Part shown: positions 18,103-28,379 of the stretch, in pieces
Position numbering within the stretch: position 1 is the stretch's first letter
Layout: each line of letters opens with the position of its first letter
From: an uncultured Prevotella sp.
Lineage (GTDB): Bacteria; Bacteroidota; Bacteroidia; Bacteroidales; Bacteroidaceae
Direction: 5' to 3'
DNA: 64,000 bases
Assembly (NCBI GenBank): GCA_900541575.1
Contig: UQKO01000005.1
Location: 1-64,000 of the forward strand
Notes under the pieces: generated by a model
Told to the model about the DNA's origin: nothing
The model's database searches: none
What the model saw: the letters and a program-made list of their open reading frames with translations, nothing else
Program-made: the position numbers and the translations under genes

Positions 18103-18141
18103 ATCAGAGGACGCTTCTCTTATACAGGAGCGTCCTCTGAT
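18103..18141 (+). terminator. terminator-like hairpin after the TPR/protease gene
   Basis: ATCAGAGGACGC and GCGTCCTCTGAT are perfect 12-base inverted repeats with a 15-base loop, 25 bases past the stop codon. The T-run is weak (GCATTTTAC). Confidence 0.6.
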
Positions 18142-18323
18142 GCATTTTACAAAGTAAGCTACCCCATTTGGGCGATACAATATACCGACTTTTAGGTATT
18201 TTGAGAAAGGCACTTGATACTTAATTTTGCAAAAAAATTATTCATTAATATCAGCGACAATTGAAAAGGATAAAGTTGATATGGAAAAAAGAAAAGATAC
18301 GACAGAGAATAGCACAAAAATAT

Positions 18324-21152
18324 ATGGAATTTAATTTCAGAACAATAACCACATCGTTCGTTATAATTCTCGCCACGTCAGCCAACGCGCAGACACGGAC
18401 ATACAAGGTGTCGGGAACGGTGAAGGACAACAACGGCAAGGTCGTGGAACTTGCTACCGTGAACCTAAACAACGACCTCGTAACCAGCACAGTGGCGGGC
18501 GGACGCTTCGTGCTCAACAACGTACCCAAGGGCACCTACACCTACAAGGTGACGTTTGTGGGCTACCAAACGGTCACAGGCACCCTTACCGTTAATACCA
18601 ATTGCACCATGAACGTTACACTCAACGAGCTGGGTCTGCAACTCAGCGACGTGGTAGTGACGGCCAAACAGGTGCAGATGGGGTCGAAGTCGGTTGTTGG
18701 CGAGGACGCCATACGCCACATCCAACCTAAGAGTGTGAGCGACATTCTTCAGCTTGTGCCAGGCAACTTGACAGAGAACCCTAACCTCAACAAGTTGTCA
18801 CAGGCCCATATACGCGAGATTGACGATGATAACAAGAACAACGCCCTCGGCACGGGAGTGGTGGTTGACGGCACGCCCTTAAGCAACAACGCCAACCTTC
18901 AGGCTCTCTCCCCCACACGCTACGGCTCAAACTCGGGTGCACAGGCCGACGGTATGAACGATCAAACGACCGCAGGACAAGGTGCCGACCTGCGCACAGT
19001 GAGCGCTGGCAACATTGAGTCGGTGCAAGTAGTGCGCGGTATTCCTGGAGTAGAGTACGGTAACCTCACATCGGGTTTGGTAGTAGTGAAGACCAAGTCG
19101 GGGCGCACACCGTGGGAGGTTAAGGTGCAAGCTGACCCATTTTCTAAACTAGTGTTTGCAGGCAAGGGCTTCGCGCTAAAGGGCGGTGGAGCCATTAACT
19201 TCAGCGTAGACTGGTCACAGTCGTGGGGCGACACGCGCCGCCACTATCTCGGCTACGACCGCATCACAGCAACGACAGGTTACAGCAACCGCTGGGACGG
19301 ATTGTCGTTCAACCTCAAAGGCTCGTTCTACTCTAACATTAACAACCGCAAGCAAGATGCCCAATATAAAGAGCAAGATTTGCACTATAAGAACAAAAAC
19401 ATAGGCGCGCGCCTATCAGCCAACGGTAGCTGGAGCTCGAGTGAGAGTTTTATTACACGCGTTGACTATAACCTGTCAGCTCAGGTGTCGAAGAGTAGCG
19501 ATGAGCACTATGACCTCATTTCCAACCCCGATGGCGTAATTACCGATGTGCGCGAGGCTGGCATCCATGAAGCCATGTTCAAGAACAAGAGCTACCACTC
19601 TGAGTACCGCATCGCAGGTCTTCCTATCAATGTCTACGCGCAGCTTGTGGCCAATAAGTATGTAAGTATTGGTAGCAACAACCACACCACGTTCAAGTTC
19701 GGAGCCGAATACACCTACGATGCCAACAAGGGCGACGGACTGACCTTCGACATGGCCAACCCTCCACAAGCCATGGGAGCGCAAACATTGCGTCCGCGTG
19801 CTTTCAAGGACATTCCTGCACTGCACACCCTCTCAGCCTTCTTCAGCGACAAGCTGTCACTGGCTCTCGGCACCACACGCACCGATGTTGAGGCAGGAGT
19901 GCGCGTGAGCAACCTCTTCCTCAACGCCAACAAGAGCGGTGGCAACAGTGGCATGTTTGTGGCCGAACCGCGTGTGAACGCTTCAATTAACTTGCTCAAC
20001 AAGCACAATAACAGTTTATTCGATGACTTATCGATAACAGGTGGCTTCGGTCTGAGCAACAAGATGCCCACGCTACTCTACCTCTATCCCGACAACGTTT
20101 ATTACGACAACGTGAGCCTTGCCAAGTACGGTGATGCGGCAAAAGACCGTTTGGCCTTAGTATCTACCGATGTAATTAACAACACTACGAACCCTGACCT
20201 ACGTCCTGCCCACTCACGCAAGTGGGAGGTTGGCCTGTCGTTTCGTCTTGGGCAGGTGAGCGGTTTCGTAACCTACTTCAACGAACGCCACACCTATGAG
20301 TTCGGATTTTCGTCACAGCTATACTGGGCCAACTACACAAAATACAACGTTCCAGCCACGGCAACCGACCCTGTATATAACGCTGCTACCGGCGATGTGT
20401 CCTACATCTATAATAACGTGAAGGCCACGGCTACAAAAACCTCTGTGACCGATATGTACACATGGGGCTGCCCCTCTAACAACTCGCGCTCACTGAAGCA
20501 CGGCATTGAGTACGGTCTCGACCTCGGTACGTTCAAGCCACTGCGCACCTCGTTAAACATAAACGGCGCATGGTTTCATGTGTCGCGCACCGAAGAGCAG
20601 ACATCGCTCAACTACATCAACCGCAACTACGACTATGTGGCCGTAATGCCGTCGGGCTACGGCACGGTGAAAGACCGCGTAAACACCACGTTCCGCTTCA
20701 TCACCCATATTCCTGCTGTGAGGATTATTTTTACCACATCGGTACAGGTTGTTTGGTACGATAGCGAGCGTATGGTCTACAATGACAACGCGGGCAAGGA
20801 GCGCACACGCACCGTCAACTATCAGGGCCGCGACTATTTGGCCGTTGACCCAATAGGCTATTACGACCGCAAGGGTCAATACACCCAATGGCAACCGCAA
20901 ATGGCCAATGACGCTACACTCGGGCTGATGCTTCAACGCTACCAGACCTATGCCTTTGAGAAGGATGTGGTGAAACCGTGGGCATTGCTCAACTTCCGCT
21001 TCACGAAAGAGATAGGGAAAATAGCCGAGCTGTCATTCACGGCCAACAATTTCACTAACACGCGCAAGTGGCACACCAACAAGCACACCCTTGCCAAACG
21101 TCAGCTCTATCCTGGCATGTATTTCGGTGCGGAACTAAAGATTAAGCTTTGA
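18324..21152 (+). CDS. TonB-dependent outer-membrane receptor
   Basis: A 942-residue receptor that imports a large or scarce ligand through the outer membrane using TonB energy. It has a signal peptide (ending SANAQ), a carboxypeptidase-regulatory-like beta domain (about residues 25-110, VSGTVKDNNGK to NVTLNE), a plug (about 125-260, with IESVQVVRGIPGVEYGNLTSG) and a 22-strand-type barrel ending in an aromatic/basic terminal strand. I start it at the ATG at 18324, because the frame upstream offers only a TTG and lacks a signal peptide. It is the first gene of a run with DUF4876, DUF6850, proteases and HmuY, which suggests haem or metal uptake rather than glycan uptake; there is no SusD partner. 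Confidence 0.92.
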   Translation: MEFNFRTITTSFVIILATSANAQTRTYKVSGTVKDNNGKVVELATVNLNNDLVTSTVAGGRFVLNNVPKGTYTYKVTFVGYQTVTGTLTVNTNCTMNVTLNELGLQLSDVVVTAKQVQMGSKSVVGEDAIRHIQPKSVSDILQLVPGNLTENPNLNKLSQAHIREIDDDNKNNALGTGVVVDGTPLSNNANLQALSPTRYGSNSGAQADGMNDQTTAGQGADLRTVSAGNIESVQVVRGIPGVEYGNLTSGLVVVKTKSGRTPWEVKVQADPFSKLVFAGKGFALKGGGAINFSVDWSQSWGDTRRHYLGYDRITATTGYSNRWDGLSFNLKGSFYSNINNRKQDAQYKEQDLHYKNKNIGARLSANGSWSSSESFITRVDYNLSAQVSKSSDEHYDLISNPDGVITDVREAGIHEAMFKNKSYHSEYRIAGLPINVYAQLVANKYVSIGSNNHTTFKFGAEYTYDANKGDGLTFDMANPPQAMGAQTLRPRAFKDIPALHTLSAFFSDKLSLALGTTRTDVEAGVRVSNLFLNANKSGGNSGMFVAEPRVNASINLLNKHNNSLFDDLSITGGFGLSNKMPTLLYLYPDNVYYDNVSLAKYGDAAKDRLALVSTDVINNTTNPDLRPAHSRKWEVGLSFRLGQVSGFVTYFNERHTYEFGFSSQLYWANYTKYNVPATATDPVYNAATGDVSYIYNNVKATATKTSVTDMYTWGCPSNNSRSLKHGIEYGLDLGTFKPLRTSLNINGAWFHVSRTEEQTSLNYINRNYDYVAVMPSGYGTVKDRVNTTFRFITHIPAVRIIFTTSVQVVWYDSERMVYNDNAGKERTRTVNYQGRDYLAVDPIGYYDRKGQYTQWQPQMANDATLGLMLQRYQTYAFEKDVVKPWALLNFRFTKEIGKIAELSFTANNFTNTRKWHTNKHTLAKRQLYPGMYFGAELKIKL

Positions 21153-21236
21153 TTTTTAAGCTATTTACGTTTCGCCATAATATAGAATTAAATAATAAGG
21201 ATTCAATAATTACTATTTTAAAATATCATTTTGATT

Positions 21237-22436
21237 ATGAGAAAAACATTTCTAAAGACCCTTGGGGCACTGCTTGCCTTTGTAGCCATGGTGCCATTTG
21301 TATCATGTTCTGAAAATGATGAGCCTGGAGTGAAATCATATGAGGTAACCGTGAACCTCACTTTCCCAGAGGGTGTAGATGCCGCATCGGTACAAGACCT
21401 GAAGTTAGTAACAACCAAAGGCACCGTGAGCGACACCATCAGCCTGAACACTACCACTGCCGAGAAAATTACGCTGGCGCAAGGACAGTACACATTCTCT
21501 GTGAGTGGCAAGATTAAAGACGATGCAACTGCTCATGTAGTAGCCACAGGTAGCGCAGACGTTTATGCCAATCAGGCCGTGACACTGGCCCTTCAAACCA
21601 TATACCAATCACCGCTTGTATTCAAGGCTCTTTACACCACTGGTGGAGTTGCTGGTTATGTGAAAGACTCTTATTTTGAGATTGTCAACAACTCTGACGA
21701 TGTGCAGTACCTTGACGGAATCATTTTGTCGGCTCCTACAGGCAACCAAACAAAGGCAAACGCATGGCAGGCAACAGGCATCACCGATCGTTATGAGTGT
21801 GGACAGGGCACAGTGGTAGCCTTCCCTGGCGTGAGTGGTGGCAAGGAATATCCTTTGCAGCCTGGCGAGAGTGTGGTAGTGGCCAATGATGCTGCCAACC
21901 ACAACAAGCTTGCTAAGGCAGGAAACAACTGCCCTGACCTATCGAAAGCCGACTGGGAGATTCAGATTACCAATTCAGGCGATCCCTCTTACATCGACCG
22001 CACGCTATCTGTTATTTTCCAGAGCAATCAATACATGAAAGCTTTCGGTCTTGGCTTCTTCGGACGTGCTTACATTTTGGCCAAATTGCCCGATGGCATG
22101 AGTCCCGAGTCTTATGCCGCTGATGCCAACAATTTGATGACCACACCAGGTTCCACATCAACAATGCAGTATCTGATGATCCCAAGCAAATATGTGCTTG
22201 ATGCTGTTGACATTTGGAATTCTAGCAACGAGAACCATTATGCCACATTCCTTCCAAAGGACGATGCACAGGGTGTGCTCGCCTCAACCGCATGGGCGGG
22301 CAAATGTGTGAGAAGAAAAGTTACGAAGATTGTAAACGGACGCGCCTACTATCAGGACACCAACAACTCGTCAAACGATTTTCTCAACAACCAGCCCCTT
22401 ACTCCAAGCGTAAAGCCCACAGAAGTAGACAAGTAA
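21237..22436 (+). CDS. DUF4876 lipoprotein
   Basis: A 399-residue lipoprotein: signal peptide with lipobox VPFVSC (Cys near residue 24), a small immunoglobulin-like N-terminal domain (about 30-120), then a DUF4876 domain with YFEIVNNSDDVQYLDG and a later FGLGFFGRAYILAKL. DUF4876 lies beside TonB receptors of this type in Bacteroidales and is probably a surface ligand-binding partner, in place of SusD. I chose the ATG at 21237; an in-frame TTG six bases earlier is less likely. It follows the receptor gene by 84 bases. Confidence 0.85.
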   Translation: MRKTFLKTLGALLAFVAMVPFVSCSENDEPGVKSYEVTVNLTFPEGVDAASVQDLKLVTTKGTVSDTISLNTTTAEKITLAQGQYTFSVSGKIKDDATAHVVATGSADVYANQAVTLALQTIYQSPLVFKALYTTGGVAGYVKDSYFEIVNNSDDVQYLDGIILSAPTGNQTKANAWQATGITDRYECGQGTVVAFPGVSGGKEYPLQPGESVVVANDAANHNKLAKAGNNCPDLSKADWEIQITNSGDPSYIDRTLSVIFQSNQYMKAFGLGFFGRAYILAKLPDGMSPESYAADANNLMTTPGSTSTMQYLMIPSKYVLDAVDIWNSSNENHYATFLPKDDAQGVLASTAWAGKCVRRKVTKIVNGRAYYQDTNNSSNDFLNNQPLTPSVKPTEVDK

Positions 22437-22461
22437 TTTAGTTCGTAGAAAAGTGGTTTGA

Positions 22462-22495
22462 TTGGCGGGTTCTTACATTAGAAAGGACCCGCCAA
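22462..22495 (+). other. intergenic hairpin with short tandem motif
   Basis: TTGGCGGGT and ACCCGCCAA form a nine-base-pair stem between the DUF4876 and DUF6850 genes. It is followed by ATCAACTCATCAACTCGTCAAG, the same style of short repeat that fills the nuo gene gaps. There is no T-run, so it may be a processing or attenuation site rather than a full terminator. Confidence 0.45.
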
Positions 22496-22530
22496 CTTAT
22501 CAACTCATCAACTCGTCAAGTTTATAACAA

Positions 22531-24132
22531 ATGAATAGATACTTGCTGTTATGCCTTGGCACGGCCCTCGCGGCACAACAGGCCAAGGCTCAAACCGAGT
22601 TTGCCAATGCCGCTAATTTGTGGCATGATGGTGCTGTGAACGAGCTTTATAACATCCGTTATCATAGCTTCAACCCCACGCGCCTTGCCTACAACAGCCA
22701 GCAGACCAGAGGCGAGGCTCTCGTGTTCTACGACCTCACGCGCGGCGATTTCAACAACGTAGGCACACCAAACAATGTAAACAACCTTAACGTGCAGCTC
22801 GGCGGACTGAAACACTTTGAGCGTGTTGACGTGTCGGGCTTTCTACACTACAAAAACACGAGCTATAAAAATCAGGAATGGAACTCAACACTTTTTCTCA
22901 ACCCGAACAACCCATTTGTGCTCGCCGACTCGGTGACCAGCGATGGCAACATTGAAACCTACGCCATGGGCGCAGCACTCTCTTACCGTTTCAACCCTAA
23001 GATAAAAGGTGGTATGGGAGCCGGACTGACTGTAGGAAGCCTCAGTGACCAGACCGACCCACGCCCCAAAACCAACACGTCGCGTTTCAACATCACGGCA
23101 GGTGCCGACGCCATGCTCACCACGGCGTGGACACTTGGGCTGGCGGCACGCATTGAGCTGTTCAGCAGCAACCTGTCCTACACTATTGTCAATCCGCTCA
23201 TCAACCATCGCTATTTTCTCATGAAGGGTATGGGCGACTACTTCCGCCGTTCCAGCGGCGAGGACGCTAGCTACCAACGCGACTACAAAGGCAGCACCTT
23301 CACGGGTGAACTGTCGGCCACATTCAAGCCTTCTGGCTCGCCTTTTCAAAATGTAGTGATACTGTCGGCATCTGCTGGCAACGAGAAAGCAACTGATGGT
23401 GGGTCGTCTTACACATTCAAGGGTGGCGACTACCATTTTACCCATCTCGCCCTCAAAGACCGCTTCATGTTCTCCAACAACGAGCATGTGCTGCACAATA
23501 TAATTGTAGGTGCAGAAATGGGCAGTGGAAACTCTGACTGGTACGATCAGAAGAAGCTAACCGACACTGAGCATGGCAATATTTCTTATTATGAGGTGCT
23601 GAGCAAGACGCGCATCCAGAAACAGCAAGACATGGTCGTAACTGCCGAGTATCGCTTCGACCGCATCGCTGACAAACAGCCCAACTTCTACGCCTCATTG
23701 CTCGCCACACTCGCCAACACCACCCTAAAGCACTACAACGACAACGGACTGCAGAAGCAACAGTGGACCAACCTCTCGTTCAACCTCACTGTTGGTAAGC
23801 ACTTCACCCTTGGCAAAGGTCAGTTCAACGCACAGCTCAATGCAGGATACGTCATGCCGGTAAAAGACCGTCAGTTTGCCACGGGCACGAACGTCTCGGG
23901 CAGCGACGACATTACTGCAGTGTATGCAACGCGCCAGTTTGAGTGGGCCTCGGCCAAGCGGGTTTGCCTCGGCGGGTTTGCCGACTACAATTTTCCTGTG
24001 GCCAAAGCCGTGCGTCTCGGACTGTTCTGCAAGGTCTACTCTACGCTTTATGAGGATGACGCACAATACTTTGCCGACTTCAAGTCGACATCGCTCACAC
24101 AGGGAGAGTTCGGTGTGTATGTTAACTTTTAA
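22531..24132 (+). CDS. DUF6850 outer-membrane beta-barrel protein
   Basis: A 533-residue protein with a signal peptide (residues 1-20, ending AKAQ). The rest alternates polar and hydrophobic residues in the manner of beta-barrel strands, and it ends in GEFGVYVNF with a terminal aromatic residue typical of barrels inserted by BamA. The N-terminal part (LWHDGAVNELYNIRYHSFNP) and overall layout fit the DUF6850 family found beside DUF4876 genes and TonB receptors. Its likely role is a second outer-membrane component of the uptake system. No enzyme motif is visible. Confidence 0.8.
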   Translation: MNRYLLLCLGTALAAQQAKAQTEFANAANLWHDGAVNELYNIRYHSFNPTRLAYNSQQTRGEALVFYDLTRGDFNNVGTPNNVNNLNVQLGGLKHFERVDVSGFLHYKNTSYKNQEWNSTLFLNPNNPFVLADSVTSDGNIETYAMGAALSYRFNPKIKGGMGAGLTVGSLSDQTDPRPKTNTSRFNITAGADAMLTTAWTLGLAARIELFSSNLSYTIVNPLINHRYFLMKGMGDYFRRSSGEDASYQRDYKGSTFTGELSATFKPSGSPFQNVVILSASAGNEKATDGGSSYTFKGGDYHFTHLALKDRFMFSNNEHVLHNIIVGAEMGSGNSDWYDQKKLTDTEHGNISYYEVLSKTRIQKQQDMVVTAEYRFDRIADKQPNFYASLLATLANTTLKHYNDNGLQKQQWTNLSFNLTVGKHFTLGKGQFNAQLNAGYVMPVKDRQFATGTNVSGSDDITAVYATRQFEWASAKRVCLGGFADYNFPVAKAVRLGLFCKVYSTLYEDDAQYFADFKSTSLTQGEFGVYVNF

Positions 24133-24187
24133 GGAGAGTGTTCATACACCTTCTACAAACAATTATTCATAACTTTTCATAACAACA

Positions 24188-26110
24188 ATGTCGGTTAAGA
24201 ATTTATTTAAATCGTGTTGCCTTAGTTTGATTTTCTTGTTCACAGCCCTGTGCGCAGCCGCAAGAGATGGCGTGGCGGTGGTGGTTGATGTCGTTAGCTA
24301 CGGCAAGGCACGTGCCGAGCTTGACGGATATGTGAAAGCACTTGAACAGAAGCAAGGCTACAAGGTATATGTCATTGTTGACCGTTGGCAGGTGCCCGAC
24401 AGCATTCGCGCACGACTGATGGCGTTGCACACACAAAAACACGATGCCATCGTGGGTGCTGTGCTTGTGGGTGACATTCCTGTGCCTATGGTGCGCGACG
24501 CGCAGTATCTCACGTCGGCCTTCAAGATGGACCAATCGCGCGATCGCCGCGAGTCGTCAGTGCCGAGCGACAGGTTCTATGACGATTTCAATTTGCGGTT
24601 CTGCCCTCTCGGAAAAGACGACACACTACCATACTATTATTACTCGCTCTCTGCCGAAGGGGCGCAAAGGCTTTCGCCCGACATCTTCAGCGGACGCATA
24701 CGCCCCACCGACGCCGGGGGCACTTCACGCTACGACAAGTTACGTGCCTACCTACGCAAGGCCACGGCTGCCAAACTCAATCCAGAGCGTTTTAGCTCAG
24801 TATTCGTGTTCACGGGCGACGGTAGCATATCTGAATCGAAGCCAGCCCACATCGACGAGTTTCGTGGACTGATGGAGCATTTTCCACAGCTGGCTGCCAC
24901 GCCTAGAGCCTTTAGTTATATGGACTATGACGATGCCACGCCCATACGTTTCAGCATGATGAATGAAATGATGCGCCCAGACCTTAGTTTGGCCATGCTA
25001 CACCACCACGGCGACTGGGACACGCAGTATCTAAACATGCGCACTAACGATAACCTAACACTGAACGAGATAAACAAGTATAATTTCCGTCCAAACGCCC
25101 GTTGTGTGGTGTTTGATGCCTGTTTCAACGGATCGTTTCACCGCGACGACTGCATTGCCAACGAATACATCTTTCGCGATGGAAAGACGGTGGCCACACT
25201 GGCCGGAAGTGTTAACATCATTCAGGATAAGTGGTACGACCGCTACATCGGCTTGCTGGCTTGTGGCGTTAACATTGGTTACATAAACCAGCACACGGCC
25301 TACCTTGAGTCGCACGTCATCGGCGACCCTACATTTGCCTTTCTGCCTACGCCGCCACGCAAAGGTTCTGCTGACCTTTTGTGTCGAGACATGCTTGAAC
25401 ACGCCTCGCGCTACTCAGACAAGGCACTTCTACGTACGCTACGCACGTCGCCTTTGGCCACGGTGCGCCTACAGGCTTTCACCATGCTCACCGACCGCCG
25501 CTCAAACATTCTCGACGATGCCATTGCTACAGCCCTCGACGACAACTACGAGATGCTGCAACGGTTTGCCGTAAACGTGATGGCCAAGCGCGGCAGCGAG
25601 CGCCTGGTTCCAGCCTTTGCCCGGCTGCTCACGCGCACCAATTTGTCGAAGCGCGTAGCCTTTAATGCCGACCAAGCCATTCAGTTCTTTAACAAACAGC
25701 TGCTTGCCAAGGCGGTGGACAGTTGCCTGGCACAGATGAAAGGACAACTTGTGAAGGCCGACTCGTTCTGCACCGCGTTGCGCGGCCAGGTAGAAAAGAT
25801 GGGGGCACGCTGGGACAGCGACATAATGAGTTTACTCAACGACAGCCTTGATCACAAACATGCCTTGCGACAGGCTGGGTATATGCGCATCTACTGTCCA
25901 GCTTATCTTCTCCCAAAGGTGGCCGATTACACCCTTCGCTGCACCGACAACGAGGTGCGCAAGGCTCTCCTCGACGTGATGGGATGGCACCGTTTGGCCT
26001 ATACCTCTGATGTTTGCCTTGAAGTAGCACACAAGATAGCAGCCGACCAGTCGTTACCACAAGATGTAAGGGATGAGGCGAGACGATGCGCATTGCGCAT
26101 TACGAATTAG
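24188..26110 (+). CDS. secreted gingipain-like (C25-type) cysteine protease, short paralogue
   Basis: A 640-residue protein with a signal peptide (about residues 1-24). Residues 25-400 resemble the gingipain/caspase fold: VVVDVVSYGKA, VDRWQVPDSIRARL, GAVLVGDIPVPMVRDAQ. The catalytic His is in LHHHGDWDTQY (around His273-274) and the catalytic Cys is Cys312 in FDACFNGSFH. The C-terminal 240 residues are HEAT-like helical repeats (SPLATVRLQAFTML). The next gene encodes a closely related but longer protein; here the segment between His and Cys is about 60 residues shorter. It may cut host or dietary haem proteins or other protein ligands for the adjacent receptor. Confidence 0.85.
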   Translation: MSVKNLFKSCCLSLIFLFTALCAAARDGVAVVVDVVSYGKARAELDGYVKALEQKQGYKVYVIVDRWQVPDSIRARLMALHTQKHDAIVGAVLVGDIPVPMVRDAQYLTSAFKMDQSRDRRESSVPSDRFYDDFNLRFCPLGKDDTLPYYYYSLSAEGAQRLSPDIFSGRIRPTDAGGTSRYDKLRAYLRKATAAKLNPERFSSVFVFTGDGSISESKPAHIDEFRGLMEHFPQLAATPRAFSYMDYDDATPIRFSMMNEMMRPDLSLAMLHHHGDWDTQYLNMRTNDNLTLNEINKYNFRPNARCVVFDACFNGSFHRDDCIANEYIFRDGKTVATLAGSVNIIQDKWYDRYIGLLACGVNIGYINQHTAYLESHVIGDPTFAFLPTPPRKGSADLLCRDMLEHASRYSDKALLRTLRTSPLATVRLQAFTMLTDRRSNILDDAIATALDDNYEMLQRFAVNVMAKRGSERLVPAFARLLTRTNLSKRVAFNADQAIQFFNKQLLAKAVDSCLAQMKGQLVKADSFCTALRGQVEKMGARWDSDIMSLLNDSLDHKHALRQAGYMRIYCPAYLLPKVADYTLRCTDNEVRKALLDVMGWHRLAYTSDVCLEVAHKIAADQSLPQDVRDEARRCALRITN

Positions 26111-26136
26111 TTTTTTTGAAATTAAATTATTGATTT

Positions 26137-28311
26137 ATGAACTGTAAAAAAATATTCTTGGCGTTTATGGTTGCTGCCTCGTATGTGTCGGTGCAGGCAC
26201 GCGACGGCTTTGCCATCGTCATTGACCCCAAAAGCTACAACGAAGCAAAGACACAGGTAGAAGCCTATGCCTCAGCTGTGGAACAGCTACACGGCATGAA
26301 GCCCTACATAGTGATTGACCGCTGGCAGGTGCCCGACAGCATTCGCGCCACACTCATCCGCATGCACTCGCAGAAACAAGACCCCGTGATAGGGGCAGTA
26401 TTTGTGGGCGACATACCCGTGGCCATGGTGCGCGACGCGCAGCACATGACCAGCGCTTTCAAGATGGACCAGCGGCGTGACCGTCGCGAGTCGTCGGTGC
26501 CTAGCGACCGATATTATGATGACTTTGGACTGAAGTTTAATTCGCTGGGTAAGGATGAGACGAAGCCTTACTTCTACTACTCGCTCAGGGCCGACAGCCG
26601 ACAAAACCTACAGCCAACCATCTTCAGTGGACGTATACGACCCACCGATGCCGGAGGTACATCGCGCTATGAAAAGCTGCGTTCCTACCTCAGCAAACTG
26701 GTTGAGGAAAAACGCCGTCAACGCAGCCTACAGCAGATGTTCTATTTCAGCGGACACGGCTACATAAGCGAGTCGAAGGTGGCTCGCATTGACGAGAAAG
26801 GGTCTTATCTTGAACATTTTCCCGAGCTGAGAGGACGCGTCAACCGCATAGGCTATCTTGACCACAGCGACCATAACCCTGTAAAAACCATGCTCATGGA
26901 CGAGCTTATGCGCACCGACCTCGACCTGGCCGTGCTACACCACCACGGTTACTGGGACACACAGTATCTTAACGCCCTTGTGAAACCGCAGACGGTGCGT
27001 GCCGCCAAAGACTTCGTTACACGCTACTGCCGCGAGCATATATACGAGGCCAAGCAGCGCGGCAAGAACGCCGACTCGCTGCGCGTAGCTCTTGAGAAGA
27101 AGTTTGACCTGCCACAGTCGTGGCTGGCCAATGCGCTCGACCCGGAGCTCACGAAGCAAGACTCGCTTGACGAGGCTGCCTCAGACCTGCATTTAGAAGA
27201 TTTCAAGGGCTACGGCTTCAGTCCCAACGTGCCAGTGGTGGTCATTGACGCCTGTTTCTGCGGCTCGTTCCATCAAGACGATTGCATTGCCAACGAGTAT
27301 CTGTTCCAGCCAGGACGCACCGTTGTGTGCATTGCCAACACGGTGAACGTGCTGCAAGACAAGTGGAGCGATCGCCTGCTCGGACTGTTGAGCAACGGTG
27401 GTTGCGTGGGCGACATAGCGCGATACAGTACCTACTTGGAGTCGCACGTCATCGGCGACCCCACCTTCCGCTTTGCCCCTACCAACGGCAAGACGCTCAA
27501 CCTCGACCACATTATTAACGAGGACAAACCATCGGTATGGAAAAAACTGCTCAACAACGACCACCCCGACATCCAAGCTCTGGCTATCGAGCATCTGTTC
27601 CGCCACAACCTCATCTCGTCGACAAAGTTGCGTTCCATCTACGAATCGTCACCATACGCCACGGTGCGCCTTCAGGCTCTTGAAAAAATTGCACTCATGG
27701 GCGATGACAAATTCATCGAGGTGCTGAAAGAGGCTTCGCAAGACAGCCATGAACTGGTGCAGCGTCAGGCTCTGCGCCTCATCGGTAAGAGCGGCGACGA
27801 GCGTCTCATCCCAGCACTAATAAAGGTGTGCATTAACAACAACACGTCAGACCGCTGCAACTTCAACGCCATAGCCGACCTTAGCGTGTTCCCCAAAGAC
27901 AAGTTGCTGGCCGAGTTTGACCGACAGTTCAACTCGCCTACCGTGTGCTACATGCAGAAGGATAGTGTGCGCACAAAGATACGCCGTACCATTGAGCGCA
28001 GCGCCGACAAATGGACGAAGGACACAGAGCTAATTGTCAATCCCTCGACCACGGCCAAGAAACGCATCATGTACATACGCCAGTGCCGCAACTTCATGGT
28101 ACACGGACTTATACCCATGCTCATCGACTATCTGCCGAAGGCCGATGCCGACTCGCAGAAAGCCTTGCTTGAGGCTTTCGGCTGGCACAACTACTCGACT
28201 ATGGTTCCGCGTATGATTGAGGCCGCCAAGGCCATAGCCGCCGACACCCGTTACGACGAGGCTGTGCGCAACGAGGCCACCAAAACCATTGCACGACTGC
28301 AACACAAATAA
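26137..28311 (+). CDS. secreted gingipain-like (C25-type) cysteine protease, long paralogue
   Basis: A 724-residue paralogue of the preceding protein, separated by 26 bases. It has a signal peptide (residues 1-22, ending VQA), the same VDRWQVPDSIRATL and GAVFVGDIPVAMVRDAQ blocks, the catalytic His in LHHHGYWDTQY (around His269-270) and the catalytic Cys Cys373 in IDACFCGSFH. Between the two catalytic residues it carries a charged helical insert (about residues 282-360) that the first copy lacks. The C-terminal half is HEAT-like. The two copies probably arose by tandem duplication and then diverged in substrate access or activation. Confidence 0.87.
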   Translation: MNCKKIFLAFMVAASYVSVQARDGFAIVIDPKSYNEAKTQVEAYASAVEQLHGMKPYIVIDRWQVPDSIRATLIRMHSQKQDPVIGAVFVGDIPVAMVRDAQHMTSAFKMDQRRDRRESSVPSDRYYDDFGLKFNSLGKDETKPYFYYSLRADSRQNLQPTIFSGRIRPTDAGGTSRYEKLRSYLSKLVEEKRRQRSLQQMFYFSGHGYISESKVARIDEKGSYLEHFPELRGRVNRIGYLDHSDHNPVKTMLMDELMRTDLDLAVLHHHGYWDTQYLNALVKPQTVRAAKDFVTRYCREHIYEAKQRGKNADSLRVALEKKFDLPQSWLANALDPELTKQDSLDEAASDLHLEDFKGYGFSPNVPVVVIDACFCGSFHQDDCIANEYLFQPGRTVVCIANTVNVLQDKWSDRLLGLLSNGGCVGDIARYSTYLESHVIGDPTFRFAPTNGKTLNLDHIINEDKPSVWKKLLNNDHPDIQALAIEHLFRHNLISSTKLRSIYESSPYATVRLQALEKIALMGDDKFIEVLKEASQDSHELVQRQALRLIGKSGDERLIPALIKVCINNNTSDRCNFNAIADLSVFPKDKLLAEFDRQFNSPTVCYMQKDSVRTKIRRTIERSADKWTKDTELIVNPSTTAKKRIMYIRQCRNFMVHGLIPMLIDYLPKADADSQKALLEAFGWHNYSTMVPRMIEAAKAIAADTRYDEAVRNEATKTIARLQHK

Positions 28312-28321
28312 CAATATTCTT

Positions 28322-28347
28322 AGGCTCGCCACAATTGTGGTGAGCCT
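28322..28347. other. palindromic hairpin after protease pair
   Basis: AGGCTCGCCACAA is followed directly by TTGTGGTGAGCCT, a nearly perfect 26-base palindrome just after the second C25-like gene. With no T-run it may mark a processing site within the operon. Confidence 0.45.
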
Positions 28348-28379
28348 TCATCTAAAATGCAATATTACATTATGGCAAT

